From Pseudomonas baetica (GTDB lineage Bacteria > Pseudomonadota > Gammaproteobacteria > Pseudomonadales > Pseudomonadaceae), in the NCBI RefSeq assembly GCF_002813455.1, contig NZ_PHHE01000001.1:1674001-1738000 (forward strand): 64,000 nt of DNA, written 5' to 3'. Of this stretch, positions 27,153-35,593 are shown one piece after another; within the stretch, counting starts at the first letter, position 1; the number at the start of each line of letters is the position of its first letter. A program made the translations under genes and the position numbers. The notes under the pieces were generated by a model, which worked only from the letters and a program-made list of their open reading frames with translations, was not told where the DNA came from and did not search any database.

Positions 27153-27405
27153 GGGCGCTCGGTGGCTCATCATCCACGCCAACCTTCTTCGGCTCGGTCA
27201 GCTCAATCCCCGCCCGCATCTCCACATCCCGCTGCAACTGATTCAACGCCCGCAACAAACCGTCACTCTGCTCACTGCTCGCCTGCAAATGACTGTCCGC
27301 CCGCGTCACACTGTCCAGCCCGCGCCAGGCAATCAAACTCACCACCGCCATCAACAAAATCGCGACCATCACCTCAATCAGCGTAAAACCCTGCTGGCGC
27401 TTCAT
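27153..27405 (-). pseudogene. hxcW: hxcW (GspJ), 5' part cut off by IS256 element
   Basis: This is the N-terminal piece of GspJ: a prepilin-type leader MKRQQG|FTLIEVMVAI with the G/F cleavage site and Glu5, the hydrophobic helix, then SVTRADSHLQ to VDDEPPSA, where the IS begins. The present frame runs on into the IS end and stops there after about 110 codons. Its ATG (27403-27405) overlaps the hxcU stop, so both are one minus-strand unit. Without this minor pseudopilin the tip complex of the pseudopilus should not form. Confidence 0.93.
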
Positions 27406-27848
27406 TGCAGACTGATCCTTCCGCTGCCATCACGCAGCACACTCAAGCGATTCAACCCATCCGACAACGTCAATTGCAGCGGCGGATTGATCCACTCAGC
27501 GTTCAGCACAACCCTCTGTTTCGGCTCCACCCGCACCTCCATCTTCGGACTCTGCCAGGCACGCGGCCGCAACTGCGGATCCTGCGCGAAATGATCAAAC
27601 CCCTTGCCACTGTCACTGCGCCGACTAAACCGAAACCCCTTGGCATCACTCACCCACACAATCGGCCGGCCATCCGCCCGCGCCTCGGCCTGCGCGACCT
27701 GCAGCAACTGCGCCACACGCTCGGCATCCTTGCGCAGCAACTGCAACGGATCCGGCTTGATACTCAGGCTGATCGCCGCACTGGCGATGCCGATGATCAC
27801 CAGCACCACCATCAACTCGATCAGCGTAAAACCCTCTTGCCTGTTCAT
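27402..27848 (-). CDS. hxcU: HxcU, GspH-type minor pseudopilin
   Basis: A 148-aa type II secretion minor pseudopilin. I start at the ATG 27846-27848 (MNRQEG|FTLIELMVVLVI), which places the prepilin-peptidase site at its normal position; the longer frame upstream is not needed. GspH features follow: DPLQLLRKDAERVAQLLQVA, ADGRPIVWVSDAKGFRF, and a beta-rich end. It is intact, first in the hxcU-hxcW unit, and divergent from hxcP. Confidence 0.9.
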   Translation of the reverse strand: MNRQEGFTLIELMVVLVIIGIASAAISLSIKPDPLQLLRKDAERVAQLLQVAQAEARADGRPIVWVSDAKGFRFSRRSDSGKGFDHFAQDPQLRPRAWQSPKMEVRVEPKQRVVLNAEWINPPLQLTLSDGLNRLSVLRDGSGRISLQ

Positions 27849-27968
27849 CGCGCGCGCGCTCCTTTGCGTCCTGCGCCATCGTGCACGGCCAACATGTAAG
27901 GCGTGTGAAATAAAACGGAGAGAATTGCCGCGTAGGCTGACAGCAGGGATAAAAAGGAGATTCAACCC

Positions 27969-28399
27969 ATGAGATTCACCGCACGCTTTTCCCCACCCCA
28001 AATGGTCCAGGCACTCGCGCTGCTCGCAGCGCTGGTCGGCGTAGCGACGTGGTCGTCGCTGCTGCTGACCTCCGCCGAATCACACACCCCGGCAGCGGCC
28101 CCGCAATTGCTGGCGGCACGCAGTGATAGCCCGGCGTTGCAGTGGTTTTCCAATCAGACGGCGCCGGTGGATATCAAGGTGAGCGGGGTGATGGCGGGTA
28201 GTAGGGGGGCGGTGGCGATACTGAGCCTGAACGATGGGCCGCCGAGGAGTTTTTTGCAGGGGGAGAAGGTTGGGCCGGGGGTGAAGTTGTTGGCGGTGGA
28301 GGGGGATGGGGTGGTGATTGAGCAGGGGGGGAGAGGGTAAGGTTGGGGGTGGAGAGGTTGGGGGAGGGGGTGGTGTTGCCTAGTTTGGTGAGGCCTTGA
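27969..28399 (+). pseudogene. hxcP: hxcP (GspC-type inner-membrane protein) with apparent C-terminal frameshift
   Basis: The frame as it stands gives 123 aa (stop TAA 28338-28340): a membrane helix near residues 12-34, a linker, and the GspC homology-region beta domain (IKVSGVMAGSRGAVAILSLN, FLQGEKVGPGVKLLAVEGDG). GspC links the assembly platform to the secretin. A seven-G tract at 28325-28331 appears one G short: with eight, the reading continues ...EQGG then ERVRLGVERLGEG and ends VVLPSLVRP at a TGA 28397-28399. That is a far more protein-like end than EQGGRG*. RBS AAGGAG is well placed. It could be a real mutation, phase variation or a sequencing error. Confidence 0.8.
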
Positions 28400-28924
28400 T
28401 TTCTAATGTTGAAGGAAGTTGGTTTTTACGGTTTAGACGGATGCCATTACAAGTGCTTCTGAAAAAGAGAAGGAATTAAAAGCAAAAAATATTTGCGCCT
28501 TCACGCAAGGGTAAACTGATGTGAATACCCACTATCGGCTAAAAGCGGGCCATTAAAACTATTTTCACCGGAAAGTTGTAGATGGAATGATCGTGCGATC
28601 AATGAAGGCTGTCTCAGCGTTTATTAATAAGAACTCCTCGGAGCAGCGCCGGGTGATGCACGCCGACAAGGTGGGTCTATGAGTTCGTTTTGGACTCGCC
28701 GATCCAATGTAGCAACTCCCAGAGTTTGATAATTTCTTCTGTCATTAGATAGGCAGAGCAAAATTCGGTAGTTGGGCAATTACGGCGAGATGTACCCGTA
28801 CCCAAGAAGATCATGAAAAGCCCGTCATACCAGCTTTCATTATGTATACGGGCTTTTCAGGTGAATCTAAGCTGAATTTAAATTGTTTGTATAGATGAGA
28901 AGGTTGTCTTTTTCTGAATCAGAA
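28400..28924. other. AT-rich gene-free left edge of the island
   Basis: Base composition shifts abruptly from GC-rich to AT-rich just after hxcP. No ORF with a credible start is present. A short open stretch ending AGCAGCGCCGGGTGATGCAC (about 28638-28657) may be the remnant of a mobile-element gene, but I cannot identify it. A hairpin lies at 28814-28859. Confidence 0.5.
28814..28859 (-). terminator. Probable terminator of the two-gene defence-like cassette
   Basis: TGAAAAGCCCGT pairs perfectly with ACGGGCTTTTCA (12 bp) across a 22-base loop, 66 bases beyond the stop of the minus-strand gene at 28925. The minus-strand downstream arm ends in TTTTCATG, so the T run is short. Confidence 0.5.
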
Positions 28925-30352
28925 CTATGGCCACGTTAAGTATCCTGCAGTCAGTTGTTTGAACCGGCTATCAAGTGGAGCTTTGCCATTACCCGGTAGA
29001 TTGGCAAGGAGAAAGTCAATGCATTCAAGCAATCGCTGATTGACTACACCTGATTTTAGTTTTTCTAAGGCCTTACATGCTTGTTTTCGGCAAATCTCTT
29101 CGCTTAACTGGAGCTGTATCTCGTATGAGGTTAAAGCAGCCAGTGCTGATGGAGCCCACGCGTCTCCTAATAAAGCAAGGAGTTGGTCGTAGTATCCTGT
29201 GCCTCGTGGCGAAACGCCGTTGTTATAGGCTCGGCCATTACCAATACGGCACATGAGAAATACTTTTATCAGTTTTGGGCCAAAGTTCTGCAGTATATCT
29301 TGCTGGTTGTGGATATAAGACATGATCTCATCAGCTACAGGGGCTTCATGATGATAATTATCCCAAGCATGATGTTTTTCTAGCAATGTGTCGACCAGAC
29401 CATCAACTAATATTGCACGCTCTGCGTTGGAACGGAAGGCATTACCGTTGACAACCTGGAAGAACTGAGCCCCGAGATCATATTTATCTTTGTGGAGATT
29501 TGTATTGTATCCTTCTAATGTCAGACCAAGGCGATATTTGAAATCATCGTTGCTTGCACGCCAAACAGGTATAGATAAAAGTGAAATATTTTTTCGAACC
29601 TGTGGGTCTGTATCATGAGCAACGTATATCCCAAACATTGTTCTCAGAACGTTCCCGCAGTGATGAGACGCGAGTTCATTGATTTTTGCAGTTATTCCAG
29701 CAAGATTGGTGGCGTCTAATGGCTGGGTATAACTGCGTAAGTTTTGAATAAATGCCTGAACCTGTAGTGCGGACTCTGTAGGTCGGTCTTTCAGGACGTC
29801 TTTGATGCAGTTTGTAAGCCAAGCTAGTAATTCATAAGCATTGATAGTGTAATTAGTTGGGTGCGAAATGCCTATGTCATTCCGCATGTCAAGCATATGT
29901 TTTAGTTTCTTGGATGTGGTTTCACTGATTAGTTCAAGTTTACGGCACGTATCAAGCAGTGTTGAATCTTTTACTGAGCGAAGATCCTCCTCTGTTTGAT
30001 AAAATTCTCTGTTTTTTCCGCCAATGGCTGCGTCGTAGAAAATATCAAGGCCGTAAGCTATAACTTTTTTGTGAAGGTCTAGGACTACTTCGTTCCAGAT
30101 TGCATTGAGGGAGTAATCGAAAAGACCGAATCCCGCGCCTACTACAAATTTTGAAAGATATCTAGCACCTTGCTTGGCTTCGGGAGGGAGCGATTCAATA
30201 AGAGCCGGCAAGCTCTGCCCAATTATCGCTCTGTCTTCAGCAGACGCAATAATATTGTCGTGTGGTAGTCCAATACTTTGCAGTACGTCCACAATCATCT
30301 GTGCTTGTGGGTCAACTAACTGCATTTGTGGCTTTTGAATTAAATTGTTCAT
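28925..30352 (-). CDS. Uncharacterised protein with HEPN-like motif; second gene of a putative defence cassette
   Basis: A 475-aa cytoplasmic, mostly helical protein that I cannot assign to a family. Around residues 150-165 it reads KKLKHMLDMRNDIGISHPT: Arg157-Asn158 then His164 fits the Rx4-6H pattern with a polar residue after Arg that marks HEPN ribonucleases. The motif is followed by a helix (NAYELLAWLTNCIKDVL), as in HEPN bundles. Its ATG has AAGGGA 8 bases upstream and lies 50 bases after the stop of the ATPase gene, so they form one operon. Codon and base use are AT-rich, unlike flanking hxc genes, pointing to transfer. An RNase effector role is inference only. Confidence 0.7.
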   Translation of the reverse strand: MNNLIQKPQMQLVDPQAQMIVDVLQSIGLPHDNIIASAEDRAIIGQSLPALIESLPPEAKQGARYLSKFVVGAGFGLFDYSLNAIWNEVVLDLHKKVIAYGLDIFYDAAIGGKNREFYQTEEDLRSVKDSTLLDTCRKLELISETTSKKLKHMLDMRNDIGISHPTNYTINAYELLAWLTNCIKDVLKDRPTESALQVQAFIQNLRSYTQPLDATNLAGITAKINELASHHCGNVLRTMFGIYVAHDTDPQVRKNISLLSIPVWRASNDDFKYRLGLTLEGYNTNLHKDKYDLGAQFFQVVNGNAFRSNAERAILVDGLVDTLLEKHHAWDNYHHEAPVADEIMSYIHNQQDILQNFGPKLIKVFLMCRIGNGRAYNNGVSPRGTGYYDQLLALLGDAWAPSALAALTSYEIQLQLSEEICRKQACKALEKLKSGVVNQRLLECIDFLLANLPGNGKAPLDSRFKQLTAGYLTWP

Positions 30353-30402
30353 CGATGATTCCCTTCGTTGACGGATGTGCTAGCTTGGCTTCGAGCAATG
30401 AT

Positions 30403-32733
30403 CTAGTGGGTTGGTAAATTAGTTTTTATCATTAATGCTGGCCAGAAGGCTGGGTTTATGACGTAGGATATGTCCGGTTTTTTCTTTATTACTCCATTCA
30501 TAAGTTGGGCGCTGTAGTTGAAGTTGTAAATGTATTTGGCCTCTCCTTCAATATCTAGACCAATAAAGCCGTACCAAAGCAGTAGATCAAATATTTTTTC
30601 AATTAGCGACTCATCTACACCGAAATCTTTCAGGGCTGAGTGAATTTCTGTTTTGCTCAATATCGCGTTACTATCTATAAAGGCATATAAAATATCGTCC
30701 ACATGGCTTTCTACGTCTCTTATTTCATAGTTTATATCGATAAGTAAGTCGGTTGAGTAAGCCGCCATTCCTTTTATGATGTCGTCACTATCTATTTGCT
30801 CATGATTTAAGTTTATCGCGAAGCTTTTGCACTGGCTGATGAGATTTAGAAGAAATCTTGGCCTCATTAAAGATCTGTCGATTAGAAACTGGGAACTTTC
30901 TTCGCCGTCAAAGTGGCTTACACAAAGCTTCGGCCAAAGGCCTTGAAACTGCTCTTTCCCGGTAAAGTTGTTGGCAACAATCCTTAATCTAATAAGCTCT
31001 CTAAGTAAGTCAGGGTCCGTCCAGTCTAGAAGGACTTTTGCTTCTTTGCCGCGATCCGAGGTGCTTTTTACCAAAAGTTCATAGACGTCATTTCGAAGGA
31101 AAACGATAGTGTTAACAACAACGCTTGATCTGCCGAACTGGCGTTCAATTTTTTTAGTTGCATCAATGAGCGCTCTTACAATTAGCAGGTCTTCTACTTG
31201 TAGTCCGGAGGTTGGCCAGCCTTTATCAAGATTGTCAAATAGTAGCCAGCAAACATCTTTGTGTCGCATGTATTCGATGATTTGCTCTGTAAGCTGCTTC
31301 ACGTCGTGGCAATAGAGGAGTTCAGTAAGCTGTCCTGTCGAAAGTCTAACTTCTGTGGCAGTGCCATGTTTGGACCGATATTCAGTGGTTATCTTTTCCA
31401 TAAGGATGCTCATCCTTTCTGAAAAATCACCCTCACTGTCGTATCCTTCGCTTTTATATAGTTTGGCTAGTTTTTGATATGGGTCGTAAAGATGATGGTT
31501 GTGTATATGGGCTTCACGATCTTTTTCTAAGATTTTGTAGCATATCTCCAAAAGTAAGACATACTCCCAGAATGCCATGATAGTATGTTGAAAAGTACCT
31601 TCCTCTAAAAAAGATAAAATTAATTCCTTAAATTTAATTAGCTTGTAGCCGTCAGGCTTGAGATCTAAAACAATATTTCCATTTTTGTTGCGTTCTCTGT
31701 CGCGCACTTGTAGGAATATAGCTGATTTTCCAGAGCCTTTTCGTCCGACTACAATGTTGGCTTCACCTCTTAAAGATTTTAAAAAAGGATCCGTCTTCAA
31801 ATAGTATGATTCCAGCGTCCGCATTTCGTTTTCGGCGGAGGTTGCACCTAGATCTAGGGACTGTAGAAATGTATCGTTTGTAGTTATGTTTAGCTTAACA
31901 TCTTGTTGAAAGGATTCGGCTACGCGTCCTGCGAAATCCGCTATATAGTCGTTAATGTCATTCGGATGAAAGGTGGTATTTACGAAGTCGCGATAGTCAA
32001 TTGGAACTGGACCTTCGCCATCCTGCAAAATACAAAGTGCTTTACCCATTCCATCAGCCAAGCCAGCAAGAAACGCACCACGCATGTTATGGGATTCGGC
32101 ACCGACAGACCTAAAAGATAATAAGGGTATTACTACTCCATGGGACTGGGATATTTGACTAATCGCGTCGTTCGCAGAAAGCCTTGGTTGTTCATTAGGA
32201 TCGAATGATCTGAAGAGGTATCTTGCTTTTTTTATGCGGGAAACAATGCGTGTGGCCCAGTCTGTTTTATGTAGTCCCTCAAGCAAATACACTGGGGACT
32301 TGTTATTTATTCTGTTGGGTATTGGGATCGGGGTTGAAATAATTGCTGTCTTTATGAACTCGCTTAAGTCTGCTGAATTTTGGTATGTTTTATACCCCAA
32401 GGTGTCGAATATTCCAATTTCTCGAATTGAAGGCGTTCCCTCTTTTATGCTTTCATTTCGAGTGATTAGAATCCTTTTTCCTATTCCTATAGCGAATCCT
32501 ATTTCATAAGTGACATTGAAGTTTAGGACGGAAATATCAGCGACAAAAAGGTCTGCTTGTTTAATGCCAGTTAAAACTTCCCCTGCGATAAATTGACCGA
32601 CGATATCTAATGCTCGCCAAGACTTTATAGATAGATTGTTGTTTTCGTTCGCGACGAGTATAGCTCGTTCAATAGTTTGACCAATTTCATTAGGTGAAGC
32701 TGCATAAGCGAAGAAGCCAGAAAATTTGGCCAT
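30403..32733 (-). CDS. Tandem TIR/NDT-like domains fused to P-loop ATPase; first gene of a putative defence cassette
   Basis: I start at the ATG 32731-32733 (MAKFSGFFAYAAS), with AGGGA 6 bases upstream; 776 aa. Domain 1 (about 1-130) is a Rossmann-like TIR/nucleoside deoxyribosyltransferase-type fold with ADLFVADISVLNFNVTYEIG, where Glu77 is at the place of the catalytic Glu. Domain 2 (about 148-275) repeats the layout (GVVIPLLS, ESHNMRGAFLAGLADGMGK) without that Glu. A P-loop NTPase follows: Walker A GRKGSGKS at 330-337 and Walker B CWLLFDNLDKGW at 495-506, as in the Sll1717-type ATPase group, then helical and winged-helix-like C-terminal parts. Likely a sensor-effector; not a system I know by name. 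Confidence 0.75.
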   Translation of the reverse strand: MAKFSGFFAYAASPNEIGQTIERAILVANENNNLSIKSWRALDIVGQFIAGEVLTGIKQADLFVADISVLNFNVTYEIGFAIGIGKRILITRNESIKEGTPSIREIGIFDTLGYKTYQNSADLSEFIKTAIISTPIPIPNRINNKSPVYLLEGLHKTDWATRIVSRIKKARYLFRSFDPNEQPRLSANDAISQISQSHGVVIPLLSFRSVGAESHNMRGAFLAGLADGMGKALCILQDGEGPVPIDYRDFVNTTFHPNDINDYIADFAGRVAESFQQDVKLNITTNDTFLQSLDLGATSAENEMRTLESYYLKTDPFLKSLRGEANIVVGRKGSGKSAIFLQVRDRERNKNGNIVLDLKPDGYKLIKFKELILSFLEEGTFQHTIMAFWEYVLLLEICYKILEKDREAHIHNHHLYDPYQKLAKLYKSEGYDSEGDFSERMSILMEKITTEYRSKHGTATEVRLSTGQLTELLYCHDVKQLTEQIIEYMRHKDVCWLLFDNLDKGWPTSGLQVEDLLIVRALIDATKKIERQFGRSSVVVNTIVFLRNDVYELLVKSTSDRGKEAKVLLDWTDPDLLRELIRLRIVANNFTGKEQFQGLWPKLCVSHFDGEESSQFLIDRSLMRPRFLLNLISQCKSFAINLNHEQIDSDDIIKGMAAYSTDLLIDINYEIRDVESHVDDILYAFIDSNAILSKTEIHSALKDFGVDESLIEKIFDLLLWYGFIGLDIEGEAKYIYNFNYSAQLMNGVIKKKPDISYVINPAFWPALMIKTNLPTH

Positions 32734-32939
32734 AACAAATCCCTGTTTAAAGGTCTTTTTGCTTATAAAGAGCATTTTCGCAATGCTCTACTCCCAATCG
32801 TTAGCAACCAGTTATACGATCCAAGCTAGCTGTTTGCCACCACTCTGTCCAGAGCTACGGATTGAACCGATCTTAGGTTGGTGGGAAGGGCGCATCGGCA
32901 TCATGCCTCGTTAGACTTTTTGAACGGCCGCTTTTAGCT

Positions 32940-34548
32940 GATTCTGTTGAAAAAGTAGCTCCCCTGTCTGACCTGCGGCAAAATTGCTTCATTGGCCGGC
33001 GGGGGATCACAGAGCATGATGGGACAGTTATCGAGTGGGCAGGAGCGGCTGTTTTACTCGTTCAACCTTGAAGATCACATCCCAGCCAATCATCTTCTGC
33101 GCAGCATTGATCAGTGTCTCGATCTGAGTGACCTGCGCCATTACCTCGCCGATTTCTATAGCCCGATTGGACGTCCGTCGATTGATCCTGAACTGATGAT
33201 CCGCATGCTGATCGTCGGCTACTGCTATGGCATCCGCTCCGAACGACGGTTGTGCGAAGAGGCCCATTTGAACCTGGCGTATCGCTGGTTCTGCCGGTTG
33301 AGCCTTGAAGATGAAGTGCCCAACCACTCGACCTTTTCCAAAAATCGACACGGCCGTTTTCGGGACAGTGATCTGTTTCGCTGGTTGTTCAATGAAGTGC
33401 TGCGTCGTTGCATGGACGCAGGCTTGGTCAAAGGTGAAGGCTTTGCCGTGGACGCCAGCATCATCAAGGCGGATGCGAGTCGGCAGCGCGGCGTACCGGG
33501 AGATGAACAGGTCAACTGGAGCGATCCATCCCTGACCACTCGCGCCGTGCGTGAGTATCTTGAGGCGCTCGATGAAGAGGCTCTGGCCGAAACGCTACCG
33601 AAGCGCCTGTCGCTGACGGATCCTCAGGCCCGTTGGACCGCTGCTCCAGGCGGCCCAGCTTTCTACGCTTACTCCACGAATTATCTGATCGATACCGAGC
33701 ACGGCGTGATCATGGATGTGGAACCCACACCGGCTCATCGAACCGCAGAAGTCGAGAGCACCAAGACGATGATCGAACGGGTCGAAGCGCTGTTCGACAT
33801 CAAGCCGGAACGCCTCATTGGCGACACCGCTTACGGTACCGCGCCGATGCTGGCCTGGATGGTGGAGGAAAAAGACATCGAGCCGCATGTGCCGGTGTGG
33901 GACAAAACTGAGCGCAAGAACGACAGCTTTTCGAGTAACGATTTCCACTGGAATGAAGAGGCCGAGGAATACCGCTGCCCAGCCGGCAACCCATTGCGCA
34001 GCGAATGGCGAGCCTTCAAAAACGAGCGTTCACACGTCACCAAAGCCAACACCATCATCTTCCGATCCCGGCAGACCGATTGCGCTACGTGTCCGATGAA
34101 AGCCAAGTGCTGCCCGAACACTGCGTTCCGCAAGATCGCTCGCAGCGTCCATGAAGCCGCTCGCGATGTGGCTCGGCGCATTGCAGCAACGCCGGCATAT
34201 CAGCGCTCTCGCCACGAACGTAAAAAGGTCGAAATGTTGTTTGCCCACCTCAAGCGCATCCTGAAATTGGATCGCCTGCGGCTACGTGGCATGAGTGGCG
34301 CGACGGATGAATTCACGCTGGCCGCTGCGGTGCAGAACCTGCGACGGCTGGCCAAATTTTCATCTCAAGGGCCACCAGTCACGGGATAGGTGCGCCTGCA
34401 CCAAGCAAAAAACCTCAAATTAACCCAATAACAGAGCAGCAAAGGTCACCGAAGGGCCGAAAAACCACTCAATGTGGTGAGTAGGTTCTCCGGTGGTGGT
34501 CGTGCCTGAGTTCAGGCCATTTGAAAATCCGACTTTTTCAACAGAATC
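32940..34548 (+). mobile_element. IS1182-family insertion sequence (about 1.6 kb)
   Basis: Inverted ends GATTCTGTTGAAAAAGT (left, from 32940) and ACTTTTTCAACAGAATC (right, to 34548) flank a single transposase gene. Each end is bordered by AGCT (32936-32939 and 34549-34552). Because AGCT is itself a palindrome, it can be a 4-bp target duplication or part of the inverted repeat; I treat it as the former. The IS sits about 200 bases upstream of the ATPase gene at 30403-32733, where its promoter is expected. Confidence 0.9.
33016..34389 (+). CDS. IS1182-family transposase
   Basis: About 457 aa from the first of two adjacent ATGs (MMGQLSSGQERLFYSFNLED), with GGGGGA upstream. The N-terminal DUF772-type domain (HLLRSIDQCLDLSDLRHYL, LMIRMLIVGYCYGIRSERRL) leads to a DDE core: VDASIIKADASR (Asp), RLIGDTAYGTAPML (Asp), a Cys-rich insertion (DCATCPMKAKCCP) and KVEMLFAHLKRILKLDRLRL (Glu). 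Full length and uninterrupted. Confidence 0.94.
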   Translation: MMGQLSSGQERLFYSFNLEDHIPANHLLRSIDQCLDLSDLRHYLADFYSPIGRPSIDPELMIRMLIVGYCYGIRSERRLCEEAHLNLAYRWFCRLSLEDEVPNHSTFSKNRHGRFRDSDLFRWLFNEVLRRCMDAGLVKGEGFAVDASIIKADASRQRGVPGDEQVNWSDPSLTTRAVREYLEALDEEALAETLPKRLSLTDPQARWTAAPGGPAFYAYSTNYLIDTEHGVIMDVEPTPAHRTAEVESTKTMIERVEALFDIKPERLIGDTAYGTAPMLAWMVEEKDIEPHVPVWDKTERKNDSFSSNDFHWNEEAEEYRCPAGNPLRSEWRAFKNERSHVTKANTIIFRSRQTDCATCPMKAKCCPNTAFRKIARSVHEAARDVARRIAATPAYQRSRHERKKVEMLFAHLKRILKLDRLRLRGMSGATDEFTLAAAVQNLRRLAKFSSQGPPVTG

Positions 34549-34702
34549 AGCTGATACCAGACTCTGATGATGATCTGGCGTTCGGAAAGCCTGCTTCGGT
34601 AGGCCTCATGCAATGACCGCCGCGTTTATGGGGCGTTCGTCCTAGAAATTATTTCGTGGTATGAGGGGACGGATCTGTTGTGAATACATGACAGAATGAG
34701 GC

Positions 34703-35064
34703 CTCGATAAACACCAACGTTTAAAAAGACATCTCCAAACACTCTCTCAGGCTACACACCCTTGCGCCTTTGCCTACAGCTACGCCAGAATCCGCCGGCT
34801 TGTGCGCTTTGTACCTGGTCTTTATCGTCTACGTGTCGCTGGCAACCCAGCGACCGGGTTTAGCGACCCGACCAGGTATAAGTACAACGACGCTCCAGTT
34901 TGTCGCAGACGTTTGCGACGACGATATGGTGGCTGTGCGTGGGAGATCTTCGGGTCTGCCGGGTCTTATACCTCTCGGTTCGCTAACCCGCGTACAGCTG
35001 CCACCCTTACTTGTTTAGCGACAGGTGTTGGTGGTTCCACCAGGTATAAATTTGGAGCTTCACC
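34703..35064 (+). ncRNA. Structured leader RNA of DUF6124 gene, copy 1 (candidate switch)
   Basis: Highly conserved with 37861-38220 in its constant parts. Visible elements: hairpin GTCGCTGG/CCAGCGAC (34835-34854); segment A (34856-34882, GGGTTTAGCGACCC..AGGTATAAG); a closing stem GGTGGCTGT/ACAGCTGCCACC (34928-34936 with 34994-35005) enclosing a UUCG hairpin AGATC-TTCG-GGTCT (34944-34957) and segment B (34965-34989, CTTATACC..TTCGCTAACCC); then segment C (35014-35052, TTTAGCGAC..AGGTATAAAT) abutting the GGAG ribosome site at 35054. B is complementary to both A and C. It resembles the class of Pseudomonas leader motifs such as the DUF3077 RNA, but I could not compare directly. Confidence 0.65.
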
Positions 35065-35424
35065 ATGATCAAACCAACACCCAACCCACCCGAAACCGCC
35101 TCGGTTTCCCCCTACGAATCCATCGATTCAAAAAAACTCCACGAAGCCGCCGACCGCGCGCTCGACCATTACCTCTGTCCGCCCGGCTCCACGCCGCCGC
35201 CACGTAAAAACCGTGGGATGTACGCCGTGACGGCGGACAACAAAACCGAAGAACTGCTGGTCGATGCCAGTGCAACACTCGCTTCGGCCAAAACCATCGC
35301 CCAGAACGTCTCCAGCCTGTTGCCGGCATCGCAGCGCCAGGCGCTGGCGGGGATTGCGCAGTTGATCATGCTCGGGGAGTTGGCGGTGAATCGGGCGCTG
35401 GATAATTTGCAATTGCCGGAGTGA
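35065..35424 (+). CDS. DUF6124 family protein, copy 1 (intact)
   Basis: A 119-aa protein beginning MIKPTPNPPETASVSPYESI, with the family block KLHEAADRALDHYLCPPGS and a helical end (ALAGIAQLIMLGELAVNRAL). No signal peptide or membrane helix. The family is almost confined to Pseudomonas, is often present in many copies per genome, and has no known function. GGAG lies 8 bases before the ATG, within or beside the switchable leader. The sequence after the stop, including a short ATCACC/GGTGAT hairpin, is also shared with copy 2. Confidence 0.88.
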   Translation: MIKPTPNPPETASVSPYESIDSKKLHEAADRALDHYLCPPGSTPPPRKNRGMYAVTADNKTEELLVDASATLASAKTIAQNVSSLLPASQRQALAGIAQLIMLGELAVNRALDNLQLPE

Positions 35425-35469
35425 TGCGGGTGCCGGGATCACCTGGTGATTGATCGGGTGTTCATTCTG

Positions 35470-35550
35470 GCGCTTTCGCGAGCAAGCTCGCTCCCACAGG
35501 GTTTTATGCTGATGGCAGATGCTGTGTACGACGCTGGAACCTGTGGGAGC
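35470..35550. repeat. REP element and partial partner
   Basis: One full REP (GCTTTCGCGAGCAAGCTCGC) downstream of the first DUF6124 gene and a partial inverted partner (CTGTGGGAGCAG) at about 35541. Confidence 0.65.
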
Positions 35551-35593
35551 AGTTGATTATTACCGTGCCGTCTTCGTGTGGTTATTGAGGCGC

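Noticed and set aside
32776..32935. tRNA remnant or att site next to the IS1182 element
   Set aside because: I could not fold a cloverleaf or find a direct repeat at the other island edge.
34770..35018. Possible leader peptide MPTATPESAGLCAL upstream of DUF6124 (also 37928-38134)
   Set aside because: The start would be TTG without a good site; the two copies share only the first 14 residues, and the conservation is better explained by RNA structure.
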